Part shown: one piece after another, positions 1 through 11,755 of the stretch
Numbering within the stretch: the first letter of the stretch is position 1
Layout: the number at the start of each line of letters is the position of its first letter
Assembly (NCBI GenBank): GCA_032871835.1
Contig: CM065297.1
Coordinates: forward strand, 33,055,598 to 33,119,597
Reading direction: 5' to 3'
DNA from: Dipteronia dyeriana
Taxonomy: Eukaryota; Streptophyta; Magnoliopsida; Sapindales; Sapindaceae
DNA: 64,000 nucleotides
Notes under the pieces: generated by a model
The model's input: the letters and a program-made list of their open reading frames with translations, nothing else
Database searches by the model: none
Told to the model about the DNA's origin: nothing
Position numbers and translations under genes: made by a program

Positions 1-2240
1 ATTATATTGTTCCTTATTGAGTTCCGGTCATTTCGGTTACTCATACATTTAATTTTGAGTTTTGAGTCAAGACTTACGAAACTTTCCTGTCATGTTGCAT
101 GCAGTCAAATTCATAATTTTTAGCCAAAGTTTCATAGACTTCCATGTGCGTGCGAGAGTCCCTGTTCATAATCTGAAAATGGATTCAAATTTAGAGTTTG
201 AAGGCCGGAGAACGGTCGAAGAACACGGGAGGAGCGTAAGGGAGTAAGGCGATGGCCGAAGGCCATCAAGTCCCATCTTCCCGAGATGGGGCGTGGCCAT
301 CTCGGGCAAGAAGCCTTGCTGCCAGATGCCCACACGCCCTCTTGGGGAGGCAGTAGGCATGGGACTAGTATGGTCTTTTTACTCTTTTCTTTCCCTCTTC
401 TTTAAATATCTCTTCCTTCTCATATTTTTATTTGAAGAAGTTGAAGAAGTTTATGTGCAGAAAATTTTCTCTCAATTTTTCTCACCTTTAAAACACTATA
501 TCTTTTTCGTATGAACATCATTTTGAGTGATTCAAATTGGAGAGTGTTCTTCTTTCAATTCTATATCATTTATAAGAATGTTTGAGAAGTTTTTATCATG
601 CTTTTTGGTGGCTACAAACACAAAAATGGGACTGCACATTATCTCTCAAAGTATTGAAATTTCATCTTGTGTTTTGTTCTTAAATGTGTTCAATTACTTT
701 GGGCTTCCTTCTTCCATATATGTATGTATATTGTATATAGTTTAATTAGAGTTTTAGACTCTTGTAAATCTAGGTTGAATTGGATTGAAAATCTTACATG
801 TTCAGTTAAGCTTTGATTTTTGCCTATGTTTTCATATGTTTGGGATTGTATTGTGCTAGCTTCTATCTAGGATTATTTTGTGACCTTTGAATGACTGATT
901 TTGATGAAAATAGCCTTTACATGTGATAGGTCCATCCAATTGAATATATTGTGGAATAACACTTTTAATTGGTATCTTAGAGCTATTTTTTATTTTTAAT
1001 TGAATATTGTGAATGAAATATGCTCTAGGTTTTTGCTAGAACTTTGATTGATATCATTTTATGATTCTAGCATGTTTTTGTGTTTTTGTGTTTGTTACTA
1101 AAACCTTGAATATATGCCAAATGTATATGCTTTAATTCAAGTTTTAGTTTCATGAATGATTCTAGATATTTATTGTGCTTTTTGTAGCATTTTCACATGT
1201 TCTAGAATTATCATTCATGTATAGTAACTAGATCACATTTGTCTATGATCTTTCATGCATATGTCTAGTTCCCATAGGATATGCTTGATCATCATATTCT
1301 ATGTTGAGTGCTTGTTTGTATTTTTGCATTCATTGATCACATTTAGGTAGTCCTTGTAGAATGCAAGAAATCTTAGCTAGGACATGGGGTCCGGATAGCT
1401 AAGCAAGGAGTCTTGATTAGGACATGTGGTCCGGATAATCAAGCATGAGAGACTTTCTAGAGGCATGGGTGCCTTGGGTAAAAAGTAGACTTTTATTGGT
1501 AGATCCGAGATATCAAGATGCGACGGAGTCCAATAGAGGGTGAGTCATTTGTTGACCATTCTTGAGGAATTTCCAACTTCTTAATGGTGTTGGTTAGAGT
1601 GGACTCCAATAAAAAGTGAGTCATTTGTTGATCACTTTTGAGAAATTTTCAATCTACCGACAGAGAGTGTGTCATTTGTTGGTCACTTTTAAAGAATTTC
1701 TTATCTACTTTCCAATAAAGTACCCAATGGTTGTATTCAACTAGTGGATGTTTCCTCATTGGAGGTTTTACCTTGTTAAAAAAAATACTTGTGTCAATTC
1801 TTGCTATCCCTCTCATATACTTGTATGTTTATGTTGTAATCTTGTTTTACATTTTTCATTTTTAGATATATTTGAAAAACAAGATATTTGTAATATGTGA
1901 TATACAAGCACTATATATGATCAAAATTGTAAATTTATTTGTATGTATATATTAGATATATTTGCATGTAATAACTCTTGAAAGAATACTTGTACATATT
2001 GAACACTAATGAGAATACAAGTATTGTATATTTGTAAGTTTTCATATGATAGTCTTTCCACTTGCAACTTGTAAGCTTGCTTGGCAATACTTGATTTGAT
2101 AATATGTATTGCTTGCTTACGTATACTTTATTATCTCAAGTATTGTTATCCAAGCTAACTAGAGGGACAAACATAAGTTTGTTTTAAGGGATTGAAAAAG
2201 GTGTAAAAACCTATTCACCCCCTCTAAGTTAGCCTAAGGC
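1..2240 (+). mobile_element. Sirevirus-type LTR, solo or truncated
   Basis: The end of this stretch has the look of a Sirevirus LTR end: a run reading CCTATTCACCCCCTCT near 2212 and a terminal AAGGCA at 2235-2240, closely parallel to the end of the copia 3' LTR at 11215-11261. It also shares an internal order of motifs with that LTR: a GC-rich block with inverted repeats (190-360), a TATA-like TTTAAATATC at 401, a GATTGTATTGTG-TAGCTT segment near 845, and two copies of a GGACATG-GGTCCGGATA phrase at 1380 and 1420. No primer binding site or gag follows, so it is a solo LTR or a fragment. The 5' end may lie outside the window and no target duplication could be identified. No protein-coding gene was recognised in it. 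Confidence 0.5.
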
Positions 2241-3169
2241 AATTTAATCGCGTTTGTTTAATTTCATGAGTGCAACGAGACTAGACTCTTGGATCAGCGG
2301 AAAGGAAATCGCTGGAAAGAAGTCACTCAACGCACCCATAAGAACTGTCGACTTCATGTAGCTGGAATAAATTAGCAGAAGCAAAGTCGTGGGAAACCAT
2401 GCCGGCTTTAGACCCTCTGTCCTGCATGAATAAAGCCGCGTAAAGGATCCACACTAAAAGAGAAGGATAGTTCCGTGGGTTGCATCCTCAGGACATAACC
2501 AGATGAGTGAAACCGCAGAGACCTCTAGCAAGATGCAAGTGGATTCCATCCACTCTTAGCCTGTCACATCATTCCTTTTTTATCCCACTTGCCTGACCTA
2601 GCCATCAAGATCGACCCACTTGACCCTTAATTTCCCTTTGGAGTGTCTGTCCTATGTACATCACATCTCATAACTCATTTGAGCTATTTAATGCCTTATC
2701 TAACAACACTTAGATAAGAGTTATGTTCTTTAGACTCAGAAATAGTTAGCACTAATTGGCGGAGTATTCTACACATTTTCCAGTTAGTTTTCTTAGCAAT
2801 TTCTAAGCAACCAAACTCCCATTTTTGTACTTTAGTTTAGATTACTTCAAGTTTCCATAGAAGAGTTTGTTATTGCAAAGGGGAACATTCTTCATCATAA
2901 CACTTCCTCTTTTGTATTTTCTTGTTCATTTCATTCTATACGTAACTAAATCCTCTTTGTTGGGGGATAGATGTAATTCTTGTAAATTACCTTATTATAT
3001 AATCGATCCATGTATTCATTCACAATCTTGAGCTTGTTGTTTGTATTTATGTTTGGTGGTTGTCACAACTCACCTATCTCTCTCACTCAATGCACACAAG
3101 GTGGTAATAGGTTATATATGCAATAAATTACCATTAATGCATATGAACATGTACTATCCATGTTGTAGA
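2241..3169. other. Unclassified retroelement-like sequence, left half
   Basis: No protein is supported here. The sequence stops at the copia insertion and appears to resume at 11262. The right half contains a phrase reading CCCTCGTGGAAACGATAACC near 11633, which is like the 3' end of plant LARD or gypsy LTRs. I therefore read both halves as one older LTR-like repeat, but the family is not identified. Confidence 0.35.
3165..3169. other. Left target-site duplication of the copia element
   Basis: GTAGA directly precedes the LTR start TGAAAAG. The right counterpart is GTAGT at 11262-11266, directly after a terminal TTTCA. Four of five bases match, which fits one later mutation. Confidence 0.5.
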
Positions 3170-3502
3170 TGAAAAGTCCTCATTTTTTGATTGGCTTATT
3201 TCGTGAATAACCACATTGTTGGGGTTCATATAAGGGTAGCTTAGGCTCTCAAGACCTCAAGAGGAGAAGCATCAAAGGTAAAATTCTTGTGCTTACTTAC
3301 TATGAAGAGATAGTTGCACACACTCACATATTCATGCATAACTCTTGATCTTATATGTTGAGTGTTTTCTTATGTGCATTTTAGTTTAAATGACTCTTGT
3401 TGACCTATTTGCATCTTGCTATGAAAGTTGTATGTCATGCTAGGCATTAAAATAGGATGCAATTTCATCTCTTGAACTTATTGTTTTTTTGCATTTGAGT
3501 GT

Positions 3503-3815
3503 TGAAAAATAGGCCTTGCACTGGTGGTGCGCTACTCACCAGCGCACCTCACCAGCGCAACATTCACAGTGGACCTTCGCTAGTCATGCGCCACTGAGTT
3601 GAGCTGCTGCACCCACGCATAGTTGAAAAATATGGGCGTGCGCTGGTGGTGCGCTTCTCGTCTAGCGCAACCTCACCAGCATAAACATTCCAGAGAATCT
3701 GCGCTTGTGTTGCGCTACTGGGATGCGCCACTCGTCCAACGCCTGTTTTAAAATTAGGCTATGCACTGGTGGTGCGCTACTCGACCAGCGCACGTCACCA
3801 GCACACACAGAGGAA
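3503..3815 (+). repeat. GC-rich repeats with inverted arms in the copia 5' LTR
   Basis: GCGCTGGTGGTGCGCTACTCG-like phrases recur about every 115-130 bp. They are each followed by CACCAGCGCA-like phrases, so each unit can fold on itself. The block lies just upstream of the TATA box. Confidence 0.7.
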
Positions 3816-3858
3816 GCTGGAACATTTTCTCCAAAATGACCTCACTTTGTTTGGATCT

Positions 3859-3870
3859 TATATATATATA
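3859..3870 (+). promoter_or_regulatory. TATA box of the copia 5' LTR
   Basis: TATATATATATA follows GGATCT and precedes AACTCAATGCC. The 3' LTR has TATATAAATA at the same place (10361). Confidence 0.6.
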
Positions 3871-4183
3871 ACTCAATGCCTTAAGGTCGTGTATGAGTTC
3901 AAAATATCACATTTCTTCCTTAGAACACATTTCAAAGGAAAAACACTTCCAAGAACTCATTTTTAATCACTCAAAGCATTCCCATGAGCATTAAATCTTC
4001 ATCTTGCATCATCTAAGTTCATCTAGAGTGAATCTATGGATAGGGTTGCTTCATCACATCTTGTTTGGTAAGTTCTTCACTATCTTCTTACAAGTTAAGT
4101 GTTTTGCTTACTAAACCATCTCTTTAATTATTTGTATGCTCTTAGAACATTTATAGATACAAATTAGAGATTGTTGTGATGCC

Positions 4184-5130
4184 CCAGAATGTGCAAATCA
4201 CAAGAACAATAATAAGGGAAAAGTGATGGTTGTTACATGGAGTGAAAGTGATAACTCTAATGAAAGAGATGAGTCTTCGGATGATGAAGAACTCATGGCT
4301 AACTTTATAGCATTTACATCCTCTCTTAGGAGCAAAGATGCTAGTGAAGAGGAGAATGATAGTCAAGAGGAAGACTACTCAAGTGATGATGAATCTTCAT
4401 CACAATCCACAAATGGAAGTGTGGATAGGATGGATCTCAAGGACTACATGGCAAAGTTTGTGAGCTCAAGACTAAAGAACAAGAATGAGATCAAGAGATT
4501 AAAAGAAGAAAACCTAGACTTCTCAACTCAAGTTGACCAACTAAATGAAGAGTTGGAAAGATCTAAGAGGAGTGAAGAAGGATTTAAGAAAGAGCTTGAA
4601 AATGCTAGAGAGTTGTTGGCCAAGATGAACTTTAGCACCAAGAAACTTGACCACATGTTAGATGTTGGAAAGAGGTCAAGTGACAAGAAGAGGCTTGGGT
4701 TTGAAGATGACAAGATGCCCTCCACTCCAAGAAAGACCATTTTTGTTAGAAGCATGAACTTCAATGGGCCCTCTTCTCATCAAACTCCTAGGAAAAATCT
4801 TGATCTAGGAGATTGTTCAAATAGTGCTCAAGTGAAGGTGGCACCAAGAAGCCCACCTCAAGCTCATCCTACAAGGGCTCCTCAAGTTAGCTTCCCTCAA
4901 CCAAAAGCTCACAAAGGAAAGGCACCTATCATGCAAGCTTAACCAAGGAAGCAATCAAGTCTTGCTCAACAACAAAAAAGGAAAACTCCTCAACAACAAG
5001 CAAGACAACCACAAAGACATGGGAAGGCTCCAATGCATCCTCAAGGATATGGTATAATTCCTAACTTTTTACCTATATGACATTTTTGTGGTATTGATGG
5101 TCATATTAGACCAAATTGCTTTAGGTGTAT
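4184..5130 (+). pseudogene. gag: copia gag, N-terminal part deleted
   Basis: Gag would form the particle shell and bind RNA. The reading frame enters from the LTR fusion as PECANHKNNNKGK, which looks like the tail of the first CCHC zinc knuckle and the basic stretch after it. It continues with an acidic Ser/Glu/Asp-rich segment, a coiled coil rich in Lys and Glu (about 4480-4640) and a Pro-rich tail. A TAA at 4940 interrupts the frame. A second CCHC knuckle (CX2CX4HX4C, with GIDGH inside) lies at 5078-5122, but its first Cys codon is now TGA. Everything before the first knuckle is missing because of the 5' deletion. Gag and pol are in the same frame. Confidence 0.8.
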
Positions 5131-5176
5131 CAAATTGTGTAGGATTGAAAGCATGATAGAGAAGAAAAATGCTAGA

Positions 5177-5296
5177 GCCATGATGAATGTTCCTAGGACA
5201 TCTAGAGCCATGATGTATGATCCTAGGACATCTAGAGCCATGATGCATGCCACTAGGAAAAGTGGAACACCTTTGCATGATCCTAGGACATTTAGA
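5177..5296 (+). repeat. 30-bp coding repeat between gag and protease, four units
   Basis: The units start at 5177, 5207, 5237 and 5267. The first two encode AMM-x-x-PRTSR; the third and fourth have drifted. The period is a whole number of codons, so the repeat keeps the reading frame. Confidence 0.8.
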
Positions 5297-5329
5297 GCCC
5301 ATGTACCATTGACCACTAGGAAGGAAAAT

Positions 5330-8300
5330 ACTACACCTAGGTGGATTAGAAAGGATGAACATCTTTGCCTTGTTGCACAAATTATTTTGAAAGCTCATTC
5401 TTGTGATTTTTTGTATTTGGATAGTGGGTGCTCTAGGCACATGACTGGAAATAAGAGTTTCTTTGAGACTCTTGTGATGGAAGATGGAGGAAATGTCACC
5501 TTTGGTGATGGATCCAAAAAGAAAGTCAAAAGATAGAGAACCATCTCCATTCCCGGATTACCCTACTTGTCCAATGCTTTGTATGTTGATGGTCTAAAAG
5601 CCAATTTGATAAGCATTTCACATCTTAGTGATGATGGACTCTCCATCTTGTTTAGGAAAAATGATTGTTTTATCATATTGCCTAATGGACAAACCTTGTT
5701 AAAAGGTATGAGATCTAGTGACAATTGCTATTGTCTTGAGGCTAAAAGTGTGTCTTGCAATGTGTCCAAGGATGAACAAATAGAGTTGTGGCATGAAAGA
5801 CTTGGCCACATGAACTTTAGGGATTTAAGAATCTTAGACAAGTTCCATGTTGTGTGAGGCCTTCCCAAGCTTGGAAAAAAGGTTAATGGTGTTTGTGGAC
5901 CTTGCCAACGAGGGAAGCAAACCAAGAGTATGCATAAAAAGGGCAAATATATTACCACCAAGGAACCTCTAGAGCTTCTCCACATGGATCTTATGGGTCC
6001 TATGCAAACCGAGAGTTTAGGTCGAAAGAGATACATTTTTGTATGTGTAGATGACTTCTCTAGGTACACATGGACTTATTTCCTTAGAGAAAAATCTGAA
6101 ACTTTTGACAAGTTTAAAACGCTTTGGTCCAAAATTCAAAATGAAATGAACTCCAAGATTAAAAGCATTAAGAGAATTAGGAGTGACCATGGGAAGGAAT
6201 TTGAGAATGCCCATTTTGAAAACTTTTGCAATAGTCTAGGCATTTCTCATGAGTTTTCGGGTCCTAAGATACCTCAACAAAATGGAGTTGTTGAGAGGAA
6301 GAATAGAGTTCTTCAAGAAATGGCCCGTGTGATGTTGCTTAGCAACAATGTCCCTAGGAATCTTTGGGCCGAAGCCGTCAATACGGCATGCTACATAGGA
6401 AATAGAGTTTTTCTTAGGCCCCACACTAGACAAACCTCTTATGAGTTATGGAAAGGTAGAAAGCCAAATGTTAGCTACTTCCACACCTTTGGAAGCAAAT
6501 GCTACATTTTGAATGACCGTGATCAACTTGGCATATTTGATGTTAAGAGTGATGAGGGTATCTTCATTGGCTATGCCTTGAATATTAAAGCCTATAGAGT
6601 TTTCAATCTAAGGACTAGGATCGTAATGGAATCATCTAATGTTGTCATTGATGATACTAGGCTCAAAACTAATGACCATGAGGAGGAGGTAGATTTAGTT
6701 GATGACTCCTCTTTGGAGAAAGTAGTTGATATCTCTAATGTTGAAAAGGCTAATCTTGATGATGACATAGCACAACTTAGTGATAGGATTCCTCAGTTGG
6801 ACTCAAGAGAACCTGCTCCATGGGTTAGGAAACTTCATGACAAAGATGACATTATTGGTGAAGTTAGTGAGGGTGTTAGGACTAGGTGTCAAATGGCTAA
6901 TCTTATTAGCTACACTTACTACACCTTTCAAATAGAACCCAAGAAAATTGATGAAGCCTTAAAAGATGAATTTTGGATTCTTGCTATGCAAGAAGAGCTT
7001 AACCAATTTGAAAGGAATGAGGTTTGGACTCTAGTTCCTAGGCCTAAGAACACCAATGTGATAGGCACCAAGTGGGTATATAGGAACAAATCCGATGAGG
7101 ATGGCAACAATGTGAGAAATAAGGCTAGGCTTCAAGCATAAGGATACTCTCAAATTGAGGGTATTGAATTTGAGGAGACATTTGCTCCCCGTTGCTAGGA
7201 TTGAGTCCATTAGGCTTCTTTTATCCATTTCTTGTTTGCACAAGTTCAAATTATATCAAATGGATGTTAAGAGTGTCTTGCTCAATGGTTTCTTGCAAGA
7301 GGAAGTATTTGTTGAGCAACCCAAAGGGTTTGTAGATCCTCACCACCCTAAACATGTCTATCATCTCAAGAAAGCTTTATATGGGTTGAAACAAGTACTA
7401 AGGGCTTGGTATGAGCGTCTCACCCAATATCTCATAGACAATGGTTACATTAGGGGTAGTGTTGACAAGACTCTATTCATCAAGAAAAACAAAGATGAAC
7501 TCGTTGTAGCTCAAATCTATGTTGATGATATAGTCTTTGGCTCCACCAATGACACCAAAGTCTAACAATTTGTTGATGTCATGTCTCATGAATTTGAGAT
7601 GAGTCTTGTTGGTGAGTTAAGTTACTTTCTAGGTTTACAAATTAAGCAAATGGATGATGGGATTTTCATATCTCAAGCTAAGTATGCCAAAAACCTAGTG
7701 AAGAAATTTGGCCTTGAAAGTGCCAAACATTATGATACATCCATGAGTACCACTTTGAAGCTAAGCAAGGATGCTAGTGGTAAAAGTGTGGACCAAACTT
7801 TATATCGTGGCATGATTGGTAACTTGCTCTATTTGACTGCAAGTAGGCCCGATATCTTCTTTAGTGTGGGTGTGTGTGCTAGGTACCAAGCGGATCGTAA
7901 GGATTCCCATCTCTCTTCTGTTAAGAGAATCATTCGATATGTGAATGGGACATCCAACTATGGGATTTGGTACTCTTTTAACACTAATGCTAGTCTTGCA
8001 GGCTTTAGTGATGCAGATTGGGCAAGAAATTGTGATGATAGGAAAAGTACATCGGGCGATTGCTTTTTCTTTGGGAACAACTTTGTCTATTGGTTTTGCA
8101 AGAAGTAAAATTCGATTTCTTTGTCCACGGCTGAGGCCGAATACATTGCTGCTGGGAGTGGATGCACACAACTCCTTTGGATGAAGCAAATGCTAGTCGA
8201 CTATGGATTCAATCAAGGTACTCTTACTCTTTTTTTGTGATAACATGAGTGCAATTAATATTTCAAAGAATCTGGTTCAGCATTCTAGGACTAAGCATAT

Positions 8301-8421
8301 TGACATCCGTCATCATTTCATTAGAGAAGTAGTTGAGAGCAAATGCATTGTACTTGAGCATGTAGGTACCAATGATCAACTAGCGGATAGACTCTTAGTA
8401 GATCTATTGGGATTTGTTTAA
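5330..8421 (+). pseudogene. pol: copia pol: protease, integrase, RT, RNase H
   Basis: Protease shows LDSGCSRHMTG near 5420. The integrase has its HHCC zinc region near 5790-5930 and the D-D-E core: HMDLMGP (Asp at 5987), RSDHGKEF near 6183 and VERKNR near 6292. Reverse transcriptase begins near 7020 with VWTLVPRP and has YVDD at 7518-7529. RNase H has SDADWA near 8010 and STAEAEY near 8125. Lesions: TAG 5534, TGA 5855, TAA 7139, an extra C in a C-run near 7186, TAA 7563, TAA 8106, and an extra T in a T-run near 8230. Most lesions are single-base, as expected of slow decay. The last TAA at 8419 is probably the native stop. Confidence 0.9.
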
Positions 8422-9655
8422 TGGAGTGATGTGTTGTGGTCTTTGACCCCATATGGGGAACTCAAGCAAAGAGAGCTATTGTATACTTGTTGCATGCAAT
8501 TTTTCTTAAAAATATGTTTATGCCTCTTTATTGATTGTTTGAGTAGTATGGTTGCACTTATGGTATATTGTATTTTCTTAAATAAGTGTGAACTTTGCTT
8601 TGACTACAATTCATGTCATATTTATGTTCAAACATGCATTTTTGGACTAGGAGATATACATTGGAAGTATATGTTAAATGACCTATAATTATCTCCATGA
8701 CATGATGATTCTTAAATAACATGCTAATGAAAAATGATAAAGCATGATTTGTTGATTGAAATTGTTAAATGCAACACATTGTGTGAAACATACTAGTGAG
8801 ACTAAAATGTTTAATCAATGTCTCTTCTTCTTTATTAGTTGAACATGGCTATTATCATACGGGTATCCTCCCGGAAAAATCAAATAGGGTGTAAAGTTGC
8901 TCATGCAATGTTTAGCTTTTAAAGTTGGATATAGTGCCTTTAAAACTTGATATCTATAAGAACCCTATATCCTTGCTTCTCTCATGACAAATGGTGAAAT
9001 TGGTTTGAATTATATTGGAAACCCTTGTCATTTGCTTTGCCAAATACCATTGTTTTTGGACTTGAATGCAACATGTCTGGTATGCAAAGCATTTTTTGAT
9101 TCACACGTTGTATTCAAATAAATTTCCTTGTGTCTCTCCTATCAATTGAGATTGTATAAATGTGGCTTATATAATTATGCAACAATCTTGTATGCTCTTT
9201 TCTTTCTTTGCCTTGAGTGACCCGGTTGGAGACTTCTCCTTTTACTATATCATGACAAAAAAGGGGAGTAGTGTTGGCTAAAAGAGAGTAGCATGTGTTG
9301 GTTTGAAAAGGGAGTTTACATGTAAGAAGAGAGATTACATGTAGGGGGAGTAACCCGTTGAGGGGGAGCATTGCATGAGCATTTCATGAGCATTTCATGA
9401 TATCATACTCATATTTCTAAATGCAAATGCTTTTGTTTTATATTCACTTGATCATCTCATATGCACTTGATTTGGAAAGCGTATTTGTGCTTGCCTTGTG
9501 TGTAGGGTTGATAGTTCTACAAGAGATTGAAGACTTGAAGTTTTTTTATGTTTATCTCTTTGTAATGTAGAATATCTTCCCGATGTTTTTCTATTTTGTT
9601 TTGTGAGGATCAATGTGAGTGGTGGTTTTATCACGAAATAACCAAAGGGGGAGAT
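8422..9655 (+). other. Long 3' untranslated region of the copia element with several polypurine tracts
   Basis: No envelope-like protein can be read here. GGGGAG or GGGGGAG tracts occur at about 9257-9268, 9342-9352 and 9361-9368, in addition to the tract touching the LTR. Multiple polypurine tracts of this kind are a described mark of Sireviruses. Confidence 0.7.
9644..9654 (+). promoter_or_regulatory. Polypurine tract of the copia element
   Basis: AAAGGGGGAGA lies one base before the 3' LTR start, where plus-strand DNA synthesis is primed. Confidence 0.8.
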
Positions 9656-9989
9656 TGAAAAGTCCTCATTTGTTGATTGGCTTATTTCGTGAATAACCAC
9701 ATTGTTGGGGTTCATGTAAGGGTAGCTTAGGCCCTCAAGACCTCAAGAGGAGAAGCATCAAAGGTAAAATTCTTGTGCTTACTTACTATGAAGAGATAGT
9801 TCAACACACTCACATATTTATGCATAACTCTTGATCTTATATGTTGAGTGTTTTCTTATGTGCATTTTAGTTTAAATGACTCTTGTTGACCTATTTACAT
9901 CTTGCTATGAAATTTGTATGTCATGCTAGGTATTAAAATAAGATGCAATTTCATCACTCTTGAACGTATTGTTTTTTTGCATTTGAGTG

Positions 9990-10312
9990 TTGAAAAATAG
10001 GCCTTGCGCTGGTGGTGCGCTACTCGACAAGCGTACCTCACCAGCGCAACATTTACAGTGGACCGCCGCTAGTCATACGCCACTGAGTTGCGTGCTGCAC
10101 CCGCGCGTAGTTGAAAAATATGGGCATGCACTGGTGGTGCCCTACTCGTCTAGCGCAGCCTTATCAGTGCAAACATTCCAAAGAATCTGCGCTTGTGTTG
10201 CGCTACTGGGATGCACCACTTATCCAACGCCTGTTTTAAGAATAGGATGTGCGCTGGTGATGCGCTACTCGACCAGCGCACGTCACCAGCGCATGTCACC
10301 AGCGCACACAAA
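9990..10312 (+). repeat. GC-rich repeats with inverted arms in the copia 3' LTR
   Basis: This is the counterpart of 3503-3815. Here the last CACCAGCGCA arm is repeated (ACGTCACCAGCGCATGTCACCAGCG split across adjacent units), so the two LTRs differ by a small tandem gain. Confidence 0.65.
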
Positions 10313-10360
10313 GGAAGTTGGAACGTTTTTTTCCAAAACGACCTCACTTTGTTTGGATCT

Positions 10361-10370
10361 TATATAAATA
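10361..10370 (+). promoter_or_regulatory. TATA box of the copia 3' LTR
   Basis: TATATAAATA, at the same position as the 5' LTR copy, about 50 bp past the GC-rich block. Confidence 0.6.
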
Positions 10371-11261
10371 TAACTCAATGCCTTTAGGTCGTGTATGAGT
10401 TCAAAATATCACATTTCTTCCTTAGAACACATTTCAAAGGAAAAACACTTCCAAGAACTCATTTTTAATCACTCAAAGCATTCCCATGAGCATTAAATCT
10501 TCATCTTGCATCATCTAAGTTCATCTAGAGTGCATCTATGGATAGGGTTGCTTCATCACATCTTGTTTGGTAAGTTTTTCACTATTTTCTTACAAGTTAA
10601 GTGTTTTGCTTACTAAACCATCTCTTTAATTATTTGTATGCTCTTAGAACATTCTTAGATAAAATTAGAGATTGTTGTAATGCCATGATTGAGTGTTGTA
10701 TTGTGATAGCTTCCTAGGATTGTTTGATCTATGTTTAGCTAAGCTTCTTGAACATGTCATTTAGCTTTTGATATCTAGGATTGTATTAATTGTCATATCA
10801 TTATCCTAGATAAGCATATAGGGTTTCTTAGCCTTGTTTGTTCATTGAACATCATCATATATTCACTTAGGACACTTTATCTCTTCATTGAGAAGTAAGA
10901 CTTGTGTTGCTTCCGGGAGTAGGTAGCTTAAAGCACAAGTATGATGAATTAGGTTCACTTATACCGGGATTAGGTAGTGGTGGAGGATTAAACCGGGATT
11001 AGGTTGTAATTCCTTTATCATTAGTGGATTCGAGGTTCTAGTGTGGCGCACTCATCAGCCCGTGGTTTTTCCCATTTGGAGGGTTTCCACGTATATCTCA
11101 AGTGTTTTTACTATTTCCGTATTTATTACACTTGTGGTATCTTTGTAACTAGATAGGGGTATTTTCATCAACTTGACTCTTAACGAAAATTGGGTAAAAG
11201 TTAATTGAAATCTATTCACCCCCTCTTTAGATTAATATTACACACCATAATATTTGTTTCA

Positions 11262-11755
11262 GTAGTGATTTACTACTTACTGAATCTTTAGTAACGTGTT
11301 TTGGAAATCCTCTTACTTCTTTTAACCTGGGTCAGGATAAAGTGATGTATTAGTGCCTTAAAACATATTATCGAACACATGCTTGGATAGTTGTGAATGA
11401 GCTAAATGAATTGTTGATGGATTATATTGGTTATCACTTGAATTAGTCTATCCTCTAGCAAACCCTTTAATCTAGCTTTTAATCAAGACCTTGTAGTTAT
11501 AGTTTAATCAACTCATATCTTAGTTTAGTTGAATTGTGAATCACTTTACTTTAGAGTAATCATAGTGGAATTTGCTAGAATAAGTTACATGCTTGGTTAT
11601 TACTTTCTAGTCTAATTAAGTTGATAAATTGCACCCTCGTGGAAACGATAACCCGTACTTGTACACCCTATACGAGTTGAACAACTCGTGCACTTACGAA
11701 GGGTGAAACACTCGCATACCCCTTTGTTGAACTGTGTTAGTGTAACTTAGATTAA
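11262..11755. other. Unclassified retroelement-like sequence, right half
   Basis: No ORF is supported. It contains CCCTCGTGGAAACGATAACC near 11633 followed by ACTTGTACACCC, a phrase like that found near the 3' end of plant LARD-type LTRs. It abuts the truncated integrase end of element A at about 11755. Confidence 0.35.

Larger units (their letters stand above)
3170..4182 (+). repeat. 5' LTR of the copia element, 3' part missing
   Basis: It is nearly identical to 9656-10686 over its whole length and stops at a shared ATGCC, after which the 3' LTR continues for about 575 bp more. The missing part contains the LTR end and would have been followed by the primer binding site. Confidence 0.85.
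3170..11261 (+). mobile_element. Ty1/copia retrotransposon, Sirevirus lineage, deleted and decayed
   Basis: Two direct LTR copies begin at 3170 and 9656 with TGAAAAGTCCTC. Between them lie gag and pol remnants in copia order: protease, integrase, reverse transcriptase, RNase H. The Sirevirus call rests on the coiled-coil-rich gag, a long 3' untranslated region with several GGGGGAG purine tracts, and the CCTATTCACCCC-type LTR end. The 5' LTR is cut at about 4182 and joined directly to gag, so the primer binding site and the N-terminal part of gag are gone. Internal stops and two one-base frameshifts show that it is dead. It has inserted into an older repeat whose halves lie at 2241-3169 and 11262-11755. 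Confidence 0.88.
9656..11261 (+). repeat. 3' LTR of the copia element
   Basis: It begins TGAAAAG and ends TTTCA, giving about 1.6 kb. The first kilobase matches the remaining 5' LTR with scattered substitutions. GGGTTTCCACGTA near 11083 and a TATTCACCCCCTC phrase near 11215 mark the distal part. Confidence 0.85.

Noticed and set aside
8422..9655. A possible envelope-like third gene in the copia element
   Set aside because: Only short frames with no membrane segments or similarity between them; better explained as the long Sirevirus 3' untranslated region.
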